Source: Talpa occidentalis (taxonomy: Eukaryota; Chordata; Mammalia; Eulipotyphla; Talpidae). Taken from it: a stretch of DNA of 64,000 nucleotides. Shown one piece after another: positions 48,530 to 60,064 of the stretch. Location: contig NW_023603184.1 in the NCBI RefSeq assembly GCF_014898055.3, positions 33,975,359-34,039,358 on the forward strand, given 5' to 3'. A model generated the notes under the pieces. The model was not told the DNA's origin, made no database searches, and was given only the letters and a program-made list of their open reading frames with translations. The number at the start of each line of letters is the position of its first letter. Position 1 is the stretch's first letter. A program made the translations under genes and the position numbers.

Positions 48530-49400
48530 CAATGGATTTATAATTTCATCCCTCCTGTCCCAAATGCAGTAATGTATGTTCTTGTAACTTGTCTCCTCAC
48601 TAGACCCATGATCGGGTTTGTTTAGATTACTCCCAGGGTCAGGATTGTCCAATCACATGATATAAGCCTTTTAAATTTTCCCCAGTGCTGCCACTTTTCT
48701 CTCCAGAATGACTGTGCTGTTTCATAGTCCCACCAACAGAGCATAAAAGCCCCCCTTCTCGCACATTCAACTTCTAATTGTTATTCTGATGATTATGTGG
48801 TGGTATCTTGTGGTTTTAATGCTCATTTCTCTAATTACTTAAGAAATCTAACATCTCCACATAGAAGTTATTCAGTCACTGTCCTCCTATAAATTACTCT
48901 CCTTTGCCCATTTTTTCTATTTAATTTGATTTATATTTAATTCTATTTATAATAGATATTAACCCCTTGTCCATCAGTTTTATAATTTTACTATTTACAT
49001 GTCAGTCTTACTCGATCTGGTCTTAAATTTACCTCTTTTTATGATTAAAGTAGTGACTTATTTTCTTAACAGAATGAACCAGTTTCCTCAACAGCATCTA
49101 CTTGAGCAATTCCACTTTTCCTCACTGCAACCTCTACTACATTTGAAAGCAGATACACGTAAGCATATATTTATTTCTCTGCTCTACCTATTGCATTGTT
49201 CTTTTGCCATTCCCACATTAATCTGACTATAATAGGTTTCAATTCTGGCAGGGTGACTCTCCTTTTTTCTTTTCCCAAAATTTCTTCAATTAGCTAGCTG
49301 TAAATTTTTGTTATGTCACACTTGATTTATTGTCTCATATGTTTTATTTTCTAATAAAAGATGTAAAACATTATTTGTATAATTTTGAGTGGAAAATTAC
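48530..49400 (-). mobile_element. ancient LINE-1 fragment
   Basis: 'agtcccaccaacagagca', 'ctcctttgcccattttttc' and 'ttaaccccttgtccatcag' follow a reverse ancient ORF2. Confidence 0.7.
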
Positions 49401-49414
49401 TTTCAGTTTAGAAA

Positions 49415-49560
49415 AGCACTGATGACTTTGACTACATTAAAATTAAGAGCTTTTTAAGTGAAAATTATCACAGCAAAGGTAACAGATGAATTATCATCTG
49501 GAAGAAGACATATGCAACATCTAAAATTTTAAAGATATTCATATATATAATGTGTAGACT
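49415..49560 (+). mobile_element. ancient LINE-1 piece, opposite orientation
   Basis: 'ctttgactacattaaaatta' and 'gaagaagacatatgcaacat' are plus-strand ORF2 text, opposite to the neighbouring fragment on the left. Confidence 0.6.
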
Positions 49561-49864
49561 ATATATCCGTTAGAATATTTGTTCAAATCTCATTTTATAT
49601 TTTAACATGTAAAGAATTTACCCTCCATAATGTTAAATCAGTTTACCCTGAAATACACCACATGAAGTTTTCTTTAATCCTCACACAGCTTTTAACATTT
49701 CATCCTAAGAGCTCATGGAGATTTTGTTAGGTTATTTTCCACATAATTCATATTTTTGCCACAACTGTAATGCAATTTCTGTTTTCAAGAAATAGTAATT
49801 GTGCATGTAGAAGAAAGAAACTTATTTTTGTAAGTTGATTTCCAGTTATCTTGCATAACTTATT
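49561..49864. other. unassigned sequence
   Basis: Nothing recognised. Confidence 0.4.
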
Positions 49865-49881
49865 AATAATTTATCTACTGA

Positions 49882-50161
49882 GGGCCTCCCCGGTGGCGCA
49901 GCAGTTGAGCTCTGGGTTGTGAAGATGCCTGCAGCCTCTGCAGCGCCGGTTTGATCCCCGGCTGCTCCCCGGCCACAGGAGGCGGGTCCCACATGGCACG
50001 CAGACCTCTCCTGCCGCCCGCTGCTCCCCTCAGCAGTGTACTTCGGTCCTTCTGCCTGCTCTGCTCCCCGCTCTGGCTCTGGTGAATTCTCTCACCCTCC
50101 TGCGCTTCTGACTGTACCCAGTGCTTGTATAAATAAATAAAAATAAATCTTTAAAAAAATA
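49882..50161 (+). mobile_element. tRNA-derived SINE (copy G, younger subtype)
   Basis: Head gggcctccccggtggcgcag, box A TGGCGCAGCAG, box B GGTTTGATCCC, younger tail 'gcgcttctgactgtaccca', AATAAATAAAAATAAATCTTT and an A-run. A 17-bp TSD with one mismatch, aataatttatcta(c/t)tga, lies at 49865-49881 and 50162-50178. Confidence 0.95.
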
Positions 50162-50219
50162 AATAATTTATCTATTGATTCTTTGGTGTATTGAATGGAA
50201 ATCATTGTATTATCTGCAA

Positions 50220-51330
50220 GTAACACACAGGCATAGGGTAGAACAGCAGCACTATATCAGACTAACCTAACCCTGATCCTCAACTAGATCAGAAAACAAA
50301 CACAACTAGACTCATTACGAACATAGATGAAAAATTATAAATCAGTATCAGAAAATGGGATCCAGCAGTACATTAAAAAATAATATATCATTACTGCAGA
50401 GTTTATCTGAGGGTATTTCCATATTACCAGTTTAAATAAAAACATATGACCTGACTGACAGATATCCTACAAATCTGTCAATGTGAAAAAACCATTCCAG
50501 GTTAAAAGAAACCAACCAAAACCCTATTACTTTTAACACACTAGGAACAAAATAAAACTCCATTAACAAACCCCACAGTATCAAGCTTCACTGAACACAG
50601 CAGTAAAGGTAGTGAGGATTCTCAGTATCACTGCTACTAGCAAAAATTTGGAAGTTGTACCCCTTTCAACAAGACAAGAAAAATATAAAAAGATACAAAT
50701 GGGGGTGGGGAGAAGAGGAAGACAAGCACTGTTTTCAAACTTCCTCCTTAAAATATGTGATAAAATCAAATGAGAAACTATTAGAAGTTATGAGTGTTGA
50801 GTAATTTGGCCTTTATGAGAGAACTCTACGAAGATCAGTATTCTATGTCAACCAGCAAGACAAATTAGAAAAGATTGAGAAGGAAAAGCATTCACTGTTG
50901 AAAGGAAATTATTAAATATATTGGAATAAACCTAATGAAAATTTGTATGAAGAAAATGACTGAATTTACCTAAGGATAGGAAAGAGATTTTAACAGAAAA
51001 GCAAACTGGATTTTTGAAGAAGAAAACTCAGTATTTTTAAAATACTAATTCACACAATTTTTTTTCCTATAATTTTGGTGTATTCTCAATTAAAATACAG
51101 AATTGAAATATAAAATCACAAGTTGATTCCAATTTTATCATTCAGGGAAAAACTCCACAAGACTCGAGAGACACAGGAACAAGATTAAATTTGGCTATAG
51201 AGGCAATGGGGGAGTTTGTGGGGGCTTGACCTAGTCAGTAATTACATTTTACTTTACAAATTTTCTCTAAACTGCACAATCTGTATAGGGTAATAGTTAA
51301 AGGAGGTTTGGTGATCAGAGAGGTATTTTA
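50220..51330 (+). mobile_element. ancient LINE-1 fragment
   Basis: Weak plus-strand ORF2 similarity: 'aattataaatcagtatcaga', 'aaaacatatgacctga', 'aggattctcagtatcactgc'. Very decayed; boundaries and subfamily are uncertain. Confidence 0.5.
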
Positions 51331-51648
51331 GTGACTTGAACATGTACAAATGCTAATGGGGAAAGGGGAGGAGGTGTGTTAAAATGAAAAGAAATAATAG
51401 CACTAAGTTTCCTAAATAGCTTAAGAGCATGGCACATTCCCAGTAAAGTTATAACACATGGAACATTTATACATTGAATAACACTGTTTCTGGAAATTTA
51501 AAATAGAATTCTTGCTCAGGGTGGCATCATGAACAAATTAGTTGACACCTATCTTCAACCCCTTCCAAACACTCATTAAAGGTTCAAAAGGAAGTAATAA
51601 AGGGGACTGTGGAAGGTAGTCTTTTACCTGTTACATTGAGAATATATT
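51331..51648. other. unassigned sequence
   Basis: Insertion-site flank for the L1 to the right; nothing else recognised. Confidence 0.4.
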
Positions 51649-51661
51649 AAAAGATACAATG

Positions 51662-52634
51662 GAGTGGAATTGCTGGATCATATGGAAGCTCTATGTTTAA
51701 TAGGTCCAGAAATCTCCACACAGCTCTCCATAGTGGCTGGACAAGTTTGCACTCCCACCAGCAGTTCAGGAGAGTTCCTTTTTCTCCACAATCTCGCCAA
51801 CATTTGTTGTTGCTAGTTTTTTTAATATGTGCCATTCTCACCGGTGTGAGATGGTATCTCATGGTAGTTTTGATTTGCATTTCCCTGATTACAAGTGATG
51901 TTGAACATTTTTTCATATTCCTGTTAGCCATTTGCATTTCTTCAGAGAAGTTTCTTTTTAGCTCTTCTGCCCATTTTTTGAATGGATTATTTTCTTCGTT
52001 TTTGTTGAGTCTCATCAGCTCTTTGTAGATTTTTGTCATCAGTCCTTTATCGTTAGTGTTGTGTGCTAAAATGTTCTCCCAGTCGGTGGGGTTTCTCTTT
52101 GTTTTGGTTATTTACCCAAATGACATAGAAACAGTACTTCCAAAGGGCACCTGCACCCCTATGTTTATAGCAGCACTATTTACAATAGCTATGCTGTGGA
52201 AGCAACCTAAATGCCCAAAAACAGATGACTGGATCAAGAAGATGTGGTACATATACACAATGGAATATTATTCAGCAATCAAAAAAGATAAACACATGCA
52301 GTTTGCAGCAACATGGATGGAGCTGGAAGGGATCATGCTCAGCGAAATAAGTCAGAAAGAAAAAGAAAAATACCGGATGGTCTCACTTATAGCAGGAATC
52401 TAGAAAACCTAAATAAGGGACCAGAAAAAAAGACTAATCAATACAAAGTAAAAGTCAAAATCAACAAGCAACTATAAACCAGAGACACTACTGGGGCGGG
52501 GGAGGAAGGACTAGAGTCAAAATAAGGGGGGAGGTGTAACTGTATGGGAAATATAACCAAAATGAAAATGCACACATTGTGCAAAGATGAAAAAAGATGT
52601 AAGAATTATATAAAATAAAATATTTAAATTTAAA
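51662..52634 (+). mobile_element. LINE-1 with 5' inversion (twin priming)
   Basis: The right part (from ~52110) is plus-strand ORF2 C-terminus ('ttacccaaatgacatagaaa' onward) with 3'UTR and A-rich tail. The left part (51662 to ~52110) is the immediately preceding L1 region in reverse, encoding the Cys-rich motif [19 protein letters not shown] on the minus strand. Its left edge, 'ggagtggaattgctggatca', is the complement of the L1 text ending only about 5 nt before the plus-strand part begins. A perfect 13-bp TSD, aaaagatacaatg, lies at 51649-51661 and 52635-52647. The motif's normal His is Asn here. This is a dead copy. Confidence 0.95.
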
Positions 52635-52647
52635 AAAAGATACAATG

Positions 52648-53499
52648 TATATAAGATGGGAAAAAGAAATATCAAACTGCAATTTCCTGCAAGAAACAGA
52701 AAAGTCTATGTAGGAATAAGTGGAGAGTAATGCCAAGCTAATTCCTAATTAATCATTAAAGATGGTTTTCTAGTCACCTCCACTGTGCCCTTACTTGAAG
52801 TTAAAAGGAGAGCAGACTAAAGCATTAGCAGGAATTGAAGCCTATTCAAAACCTACAGACCTAAAGGGATATGACATTATCCAAAGGAAGAACCCACCCC
52901 ACCCTTCTCCTAACCCCCCTCACCCTCACAAGCACACACCATATAATTAAGGTGATCATCCTGTTGTGGTGATATCTAAAAAAGGCAATCCTGCCAATTA
53001 TAAAAGAAAAGTACAGGCTTAAGGATTTTAAACCAACACAATCTGCTCTGACATATTTAATAAACACTAAATTTTTGGATACATATATTTAACAAAAATA
53101 AATCTTAAGTACACTAAAGATCAGTCACAATAGTAAAAAATTATTAAGTCAAAATATTAAATGAAGAAGCTTCTGCTTGGGGAACATGTGTCATATCCAC
53201 TAAGCTTTAAGAGTAGTTACCAAGACTTACTTTAGAGCTTGGGAAACAGAATCCCAAACATAGGGTGCATCTAGGAGAAGAGTCCAAGAGATGAGACTTC
53301 CTCCAAAGAGCTAGAATTCTGAGTTATTCCCTCTCTGTAAGAGCAAGATGGATATAAAGCTGCCTCCACTGCCCCACGGGGAACACTTTCATATTGAATT
53401 GATTGGTAACTGAATGTGGGATGGTATCAAGCATTGGAAGAGGGTACAATAGCTATTCACAAATATGAAGCCTAATTACTACACTGAAGATACCACATT
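52648..53499. other. unassigned sequence
   Basis: No gene or named repeat. A pyrimidine-rich strip lies near 52890-52935. Confidence 0.4.
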
Positions 53500-54030
53500 T
53501 GAAAAGCAGTTTAGCAATTTATTTAGTAAACACTCTAAGTCCAGAGGTACAGGGGTATTGAGAAGGGTATTGTTCAAAGCTGTCTCAAACTGGAAATAAT
53601 GCTGGAGTTTACAACCACAAAATGGATGACTACATTATGGTGGTCTCATACAATGGAATATTACACAGCTTGAAAATTAGCAAACTGCTACCTCATTCAG
53701 AATGGATAAGAGAAAGAAGCCACAGAAGAAAATTTACTGTATAGTTCTGTCCATATAAAATAAAATGTAGATAAACTACACATTATTTAAGAGCAAAGGG
53801 TTATTAAAATATAAAAAAAGCAGAAAAATACAACTGTAAACAAAGTGAGGAAAGTGGTACTTCCAGGAGAGTTAGGAAGAGGCACTGGAGGACTTGTGTG
53901 CTGGCTTGATCTAGTTAACGATCAACTGTGCATTCACTTAACAATTTTCCTCCACACTATACAAATAATTTTATAGTTTTTTCTGTATGTATATTTTGCA
54001 ATAAACAATAAAAATTAAATCAATACAAAA
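53500..54030 (+). mobile_element. old LINE-1 3' end (L1M-type)
   Basis: 'tctcatacaatggaatatta', 'cacagcttgaaaattagca' and 'atagttctgtccatataaaa' followed by a 3'UTR that ends near 54015 with ACAATAAAAATTAAAT. Confidence 0.7.
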
Positions 54031-54332
54031 TTAAATAGAGGAAGCTAAGGACAGCATAAAGGGGGAAAAGGGAGGAAAGATAAAAGTAAATAGCTCTCTG
54101 ACTTAACTTTGTCCCTGAACACCCAAACTTAGCTTTTCAGCACAAAGATAATGCTCCCTGCTTTGGCTGCTCCTACCTCTGCAGGTTTAAGTTTCCTTCT
54201 AGTCTTATGGATCTCTAAATGAGCAAAATAAAACTTGGGAAAATCTAAAATATCTCCTGTGTGTCAATGTTTCAAGCATTTTAAAGGAACCAACATGGTG
54301 TCTGGCAAAAGCCACCCTACTTCCCCACTGGT
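54031..54332. other. unassigned sequence
   Basis: Pre-insertion flank of the split SINE; nothing recognised. Confidence 0.4.
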
Positions 54333-54345
54333 AAATAAGTAACTC

Positions 54346-54503
54346 GGGGCCTCTCTGGTGGCACAAGGGGTTAAGACGCAGCACTATGAAGCTATCCACA
54401 GCCATGCATCTAACAGCCAGTTAGATCCTGGGGCAGGGAGGTGGCCCGCATGGTGCAGCAGACCTCTCCTGTCTCTCCGTTGCTCCCCTCAACAGTGTAT
54501 TTC
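54346..54503 (+). mobile_element. left half of split SINE (copy H, older subtype)
   Basis: Head ggggcctctctggtggcaca through 'ctgctcccctcaacagtg'-like text, ending exactly at 'gtatttc' where the L1 begins. The right half resumes at 62360 with 'agtccatctgcctgttcc'. The outer TSD of this SINE, aaataag(t/c)a(a/g)ctc (13 bp, two mismatches), lies at 54333-54345 and 62462-62474, which shows that the two halves are one element separated by about 7.9 kb. Confidence 0.96.
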
Positions 54504-54515
54504 GAGAGTGCGGAT

Positions 54516-54526
54516 CAACATGGCAG
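54516..54526 (+). promoter_or_regulatory. YY1-like site at the L1 5' end
   Basis: CAACATGGCAG begins 13 bases from the L1 5' end. Human L1 has a YY1 site (core AANATGGC) at nearly the same place, where it helps set the transcription start. The match here is by sequence and position only. Confidence 0.5.
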
Positions 54527-54678
54527 CGAGGAAATGCTGCGAGTAAGATCTCCCATTAAAAAAAAGTTAATAGGGAGGAAAAACAGCAGGTCCCAGTGAG
54601 AACTGGGACACGGAAGATAAACAGGTGACTCCAGCAAACTGCCCGAAGAAGAAAGTTGCATTAAAAGAGGACTAGAAG

Positions 54679-54982
54679 AGGGCCTCCCCGGTGGCGCAGC
54701 GGTTGAGCGCTGGGTTGCGAAGCTGCCCGCGGCCACTGCAGCGCCGGTTCGATCCCCGGCTGCTTCCCGGCCACCGGCGGAGGATCCCACATGGCGCGCA
54801 GACCTCTCCTGCCGCCCGCTGCTCCCCTCAGCAGTGTACTTCGGTCCTTCTGCCTGCTCTGCTCCCCGCTCTGGCTCTGGTGAATTCTCTCACCCTCCCG
54901 CGCTTCTGACTGTACCCAGTGCTTGTATAAACAAAACAAACAAACAAAATAAATAAATAAAAAACATGCCTCTATAAAAAAA
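54679..54982 (+). mobile_element. tRNA-derived SINE in the L1 5'UTR (copy I, younger subtype)
   Basis: Head gggcctccccggtggcgcag with perfect box A TGGCGCAGCGG and box B GGTTCGATCCC. The 3' end has 'gcgcttctgactgtaccca' and then an unusual tail: ACAAAACAAACAAAC, AATAAATAAATAAA, then non-SINE 'acatgcctctat' before the final A-run. A perfect 16-bp TSD, aaaagaggactagaag, lies at 54663-54678 and 54983-54998. Confidence 0.95.
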
Positions 54983-55730
54983 AAAAGAGGACTAGAAGGG
55001 AGGAAAGCTCAGAACCCTGCTACCCAACCCCACCCACAAAGTCGGCACTCTCCAACCAACAGAAAGGAGGAAAAAACAAAAAAACTAAAACAACCAACAA
55101 GGAAAAACTACGCATCAAGTGGGACTATGAGTGAAAAGTATTTCAGCCACCACACCCCGTGAACTGGAGCTGTGGAGAACCCTGCAGGATTCGCCGTGGA
55201 GGTGAACGAACGGCTCCAGGTGCCATTAGAGAAAAATAAAGACTCCTGGAGACCTACACACAGCCCCAGGCCGGCCGGTAAGCTTGTGCGGAAAAGCGGT
55301 GCACTTGAAAAGCTAACGTGGATCACAGCTGCCCAGGTCCCCGTGCCTGTGACCTAGGCTTGTGGGGAGATGTGCGGGGACCCTCACTGAGGTGAATGTC
55401 CTCACTGAGTAATCAGAAACCAGGTGCCTGGACACAGGAGCAAGGTGCAAAAGGCGCCATTTCTGCAGACACTGAACTGGGCTACAGCCCGTGTCTTGGA
55501 CCTGAGGGCTTTGTAACTGAGACCTGGAGCACGAAATTTGGGGCGTGGGATCCCCACGACAGTGGGGCACAAGACAGACACAGCACCCCAAAGCCGTTGA
55601 GGCTTTCCCCACCACTCCCACTCTGATCCCCTGTCCTACGGGGTAAAAAAAACAGCTCCCCAAGGACACTAGGAGAGATCTCTGGCGCCACCTAGCAACC
55701 AGGAAAAAATCACCAACACCCCAGAGAATA

Positions 55731-56199
55731 GGGACCTTTCTTCAGTAGACTGCTTGAAACCGGCAGAAGGTTCCCAGAGGAGTCAGAGGTGAGCTGGGAA
55801 GTTTGCCCAAGCCAGGCCCCTTCTGACCATTAGTCCGAGCCCAGAAGGGGAGAGGGAACCCACTGCCGGGGCAGACCGGGAGCACAGGGAGTGCGTCCCG
55901 CACCGCTACTTTAGAACAGGGACATTTCTTCAGTAAAGAGAGCTTGAAACCAGCAGAAGGCTCCCGGAGGAGCCATAGGTGAGCTGGGAAGTTCGCCCAC
56001 GCCAGGCCCCTTCTGGCCTGCAGTCTGAGCTCAGAAGGGGAGCGAGCACCCAAGACCAGGGCAGACCAGGCATGCAGAGGAGTGCGAACCTGCATTGCCT
56101 TTTTAGAACCGGGACCTTTACCTTTCTTCAGTAAAGCCTGCTTGAAACCGGCAGATGGCTCCTGGAAGAGCCAGAGGTGAGCTGGGAAGTTCGCCCAAG
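55731..56199 (+). repeat. ~190-bp tandem units in the L1 5'UTR
   Basis: Three units start at 55731, 55919 and 56111, each opening with GGGAC(C/A)TTT, then 'cttgaaacc(g/a)gcag', a GAG(C/T)CA(G/T)AGGTGAGCTGGGAAGTT-type block and, in the first two, 'ccaggccccttctg'. Unit lengths are 188, 192 and about 90 bp (truncated by the ORF1 start). The GC content is higher than the rest of the window. The last unit supplies an in-frame ATG at 56155, 15 codons upstream of the ORF1 ATG. Confidence 0.93.
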
Positions 56200-57219
56200 A
56201 TGCCAGCCAGTACCAGCAACACAGTGTCCCAATGCATACGGCAAATTAGGAAACAGACAGTAGGGAGTAGAAAAACCACACGCAACCCAGCAACTCCTCA
56301 GGAAAAAAGCACACCACAAAAAGAAAACCACCCCCCAGATTGCAATGACAGTAACTTGGAAGAATTTCTGAGCCTTCCAGAAAGAGAATTTAAAATTGCC
56401 ATGATTAAAAAACTGACAGAAACCATAAAGGAAAACAATGATAAGGGAAAAATAATCAACGATCAGAAGAATGAAATTGAATCCCTAAAGAGGGAAGTAA
56501 AAGAAATGCAGGAGATCAAAGAATTAATGGAGGTGCTAAAGAACTCTGCAAAAAGCAATGAAAGCAGAACAGATGAAATGGAAGAACGAATAAGTACTCT
56601 TGAAGACACAGAAATAAAAAGAACCAAAACAGAAAAGGAAAGAGAAGTACGAAGGAAAAAGACCTAAGAAAGACTTTGGGAACTATCTGACTCCATGAGG
56701 AAAGGAAATATAAGAGTTATAGGAATCCCAGAAGGAAAGGAGAGAGATGTAGGAACAGAGAAAATATTCAAGGAGATAATTGAAGAGAACTTCCCAAATG
56801 TGAAGGAGGAGCTGAAAATTGATATACAAGAAGCAAGAAGAACACCAAACTTCCATGACAAAAGGAAAAATACAGCAAGACACACAATAGTAAAGTTCCC
56901 AAGAATCCATGACAAGGAAAAAATAATGAAGCTGACAAGAGGGAAGAAACAGATAACATTCAAAGGAAAACCAATCAGACTAACATCAGACTTCTCTGAA
57001 GAAACACTATGGACAAGGAGAGAGTAGAGGCACATAATCAACAGACTACAAGACAACAGATGCCAATCAAGGATACTCTATCCTGCAAAGCTTTCCTTCC
57101 TCTATGAAGAAAGAATAAGGACCTTCCCAGACAAACAGACACTCTGGAATTTCATTATGACTAAACCCCCACTCCAAAAAATACTACAAAGAGTCCTAAA
57201 GCCAGAACCTGTCGAATAA
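56200..57219 (+). pseudogene. L1 ORF1 (RNA-binding chaperone), two premature stops
   Basis: A 339-codon frame, the usual ORF1p length, with no frameshift. Stops occur at codon 156 (TAA, 56665-56667) and codon 276 (TAG, 57025-57027). The order matches ORF1p: a basic and Ser/Thr-rich N-terminus, a Lys/Glu-rich coiled coil (about codons 60-155), an RRM-like segment starting at NIRVIGIPEG, and a C-terminal domain containing RHTIVKFPRI, FKGKPIRLTSDFS and RILYPAKLSF. ORF1p forms trimers that coat L1 RNA. The start at 56200 is chosen because it follows the truncated 5'UTR unit; an in-frame ATG at 56155 would add 15 residues. The TAG lies where other L1s commonly have Trp, so TGG to TAG is likely. 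Confidence 0.93.
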
Positions 57220-57291
57220 CAACGAAAGAAGGCCAAAAAAAAAAAGTTATTAAAAGAATAAATAAATAAAATCAAAGGAAAGACAAACATA
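57220..57291 (+). other. L1 inter-ORF spacer
   Basis: 72 bp, A-rich, with an A11 run and AATAAATAAATAAAA, i.e. internal poly(A)-signal-like text between ORF1 and ORF2. Confidence 0.85.
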
Positions 57292-59800
57292 ATGGCAAAA
57301 ACAGATGCTAACATATCAATATTAACTCTAAATGTAAATGGACTAAACTCTTCAATAAAAAGACACAGAGTCACAGGCTGGATTAAGAAACAAAACCCAA
57401 CCTTTTGCTGTCTCCAGGAAACACATTTAGCTACAAAAGATAAAAACAGACTCAAAGTTAAAGGATGGAAAACAATCCTACAAGCAAATAGACCAAAAAA
57501 GAAAGCAGGAACAGCAATACTTATATCAGATAAAACAGATTTCAAACTTAAAAAGGTAAAAAGAGACCCCAATGGTCACTACATTATGATCAAGGGGACA
57601 ATACTTCAAGAAGAAATAACACTCATTAACATATACTCACCAAACGAAGGAGCACCAAAATATATCAGACAACTATTGTCATCTTTGAAAACAGACATCA
57701 GAGAAAACATACGTTGTAGGAGACTTCAACAAACCACTATCAACAATGGATAGAGCAACGAGACAAAAAATAAGTAAAGACACTAAAGCTCTAATTAAGG
57801 ATCTAGAGTGCTAGGGCTTAACAGACATCTATAGAACACTAAACCCAAAAAAATCTGAGTATACATTTTTCTCGAGCACACATGGATCTTTCTCCAGGAT
57901 CAGTCACGTATTGGGACACAAGACAAACATCAACAGATACACCAAGATTGAAATCATACCAAGCATCTTTTCTGACCATGAAGGCATCAAACTAGAAATA
58001 AACCATAAAAAGAAGGCAAGGAATTCTCCTACCTCATGGAGATTGAAACCCGCACTACTGGAAGACCACTGCACTAATGAGGAGTTCAAAGAAGAAATTA
58101 AAAAATTCTTTGAATTGAATGACAAGGAGGACACCAATTTCCTAAATGTATGGGATGCAACAAAAGCAGTAATAACAGGAAAATATATAGCAATAGAGGC
58201 TCACATCAAGAAACAAGAAAGAACTCAAAGAAACAACCTAATCTCAAAGCTCAAAGAACTAGAAAAAGAACAACAACAACAACAAAAAAACCCCAAAACC
58301 AGTAGAAGAAAAGAAATAATAAAAACCAAAGCAGAAATAAGTGAAATCGAAACTAAAAATAATCCAAAAGATCAATGAAACCAAGAGCTGGTTCTTCAAA
58401 AAAATAAATAAAATAGACAAACCCCTAGCCAGGCTCACAAAGGAAAAAAGGGAGAAAGCGCAAATAAACAGGATCACAAATGAAAAAGGAGAAATCACAA
58501 AGGACACAGCAGAAATCAAAAGAATAATCAGAAACTACTATGCACAGTTATATGGAAACAAGTTCAACAATCTAGAGGAGATGGACAAATTCCTACAACT
58601 CTACAATCACCCAAAGCTAGATAAAGAAGAAATAGAACACCTAAACAGACCAATTACAAGCAGCGAAATTGAAATGGTAATCAAAAACCTCCCCAAAAAC
58701 AAAAGCCCAGGACCTGACGGATTTACAAATGAATTCTACCAAACGTTCAGAAACGAATTAGTGCCTATCCTTCACAAACTCGTCCAAAAAATTGAGAAGG
58801 AAGGGATAATACCAAACAGGTTCTATGAAGCCAACATTACACTAATACCAAAACCGAAAAAGATTAACACAAAAAAAGAAAACTACAGGCCAATCTTGCT
58901 AATGAACACTGATGCAAAAATCCTCAATAAAATTTTAGCTATCAGAATCCAACAATGTATCCATAAGATAATTCACCACAACCAAGTAGGATTCATTCCA
59001 GGGACACAAGGATGGTTCAATATCCAAAAATCAATCAACGTTATCCAACACATCAACAAAAAGAAATATAAAAACCACATGATAATATCAATAGATGCTG
59101 AGAAAGCTTTTGACAGAGTGCAACACCCATTCATGATAAAAGCCCTTGAAATTCTTGGGATACAAGGAACACACCTCAACATCATAAAGGCCATATATGA
59201 CAAGCCAAAAGCCAGGTTCATTCTCAATGGTGAAAAGCTGAAAGCATTTCCATTAAGATCTGGAACAAGACAAGGATGTCCACTCTCACCAGTGCTTTTC
59301 AATATAATACTGGAAGTCCTAGCCAGAGCAATAAGACAAGAGGAATACATACAAGGAATCCAAATAGGAAAAGAAGTCAAACTATCACTATTTGCAGATG
59401 ATATGATAATATACAGAGAGCCCCAAAAACTCCACAGAAAAACTAATTCAACTAATCAATCAGTTCAGTAAAGTGGCAGGATACAAAATCAACACGCAAA
59501 AGTCAGTAGCCTTCCTGTACACGAACAATAAATCTGATGAAGAAGAAGAAATCAAAAAAACCACCCCTTTTATTATCAAAACAAAAAAAAATCAAATACT
59601 TGGGAAATAAATCTAACAAAAGAGGTAAAGGACCTATACAAAGAAAACTATAAAACACTGTTAAAAGAAATAGAAGAAGACACAAAGAAATGGAAAGACA
59701 TCCCCTGCTCATGGATTAGACGAATAAACATTATTAAAATGGCCATCCTACCAAAAGCAATATACAGACTCAATGCTATTCCAATAAAAATTTCAATGTC

Positions 59801-60064
59801 GGGCCTCCCCAGTAGCGCAGCAGTTGAGCACTGGGCTGCAAAGCTGCCTGCAGCCTCTGCAGTGCCGGTTCGATCCCCGGCCACCGGGCGAGGGTCCCAC
59901 ATGGCGCGCACACCTCTCCTGCAGCCCGCTGCTCCCCTTAGCAGTGTACTTCGGTCCTTCTGCCTGTTCTGCTCCCCACTCTGGCTCTGGTGAATTCTCT
60001 CACCCTCCCGTGCTTCTGACTGTACCCAGTGCTTGTATAAATAAATAAATCTTTAAAAAAAAAA
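59801..60064 (+). mobile_element. tRNA-derived SINE in L1 ORF2 (copy J, younger subtype)
   Basis: Head gggcctccccagtagcgcag, box A-like TAGCGCAGCAG, box B GGTTCGATCCC, tail 'gtgcttctgactgtaccca', AATAAATAAATCTTT and an A-run. A 9-bp TSD, ttcaatgtc, lies at 59792-59800 and 60065-60073. The ORF2 reading (KISMS / MSFFKEIEQ) resumes after the second TSD copy. Confidence 0.95.

Noticed and set aside
55313..56095. Minus-strand frames of 117-118 codons in the GC-richer part
   Set aside because: They lie antisense in the L1 5'UTR, and repetition there produces similar frames; no domain is seen.
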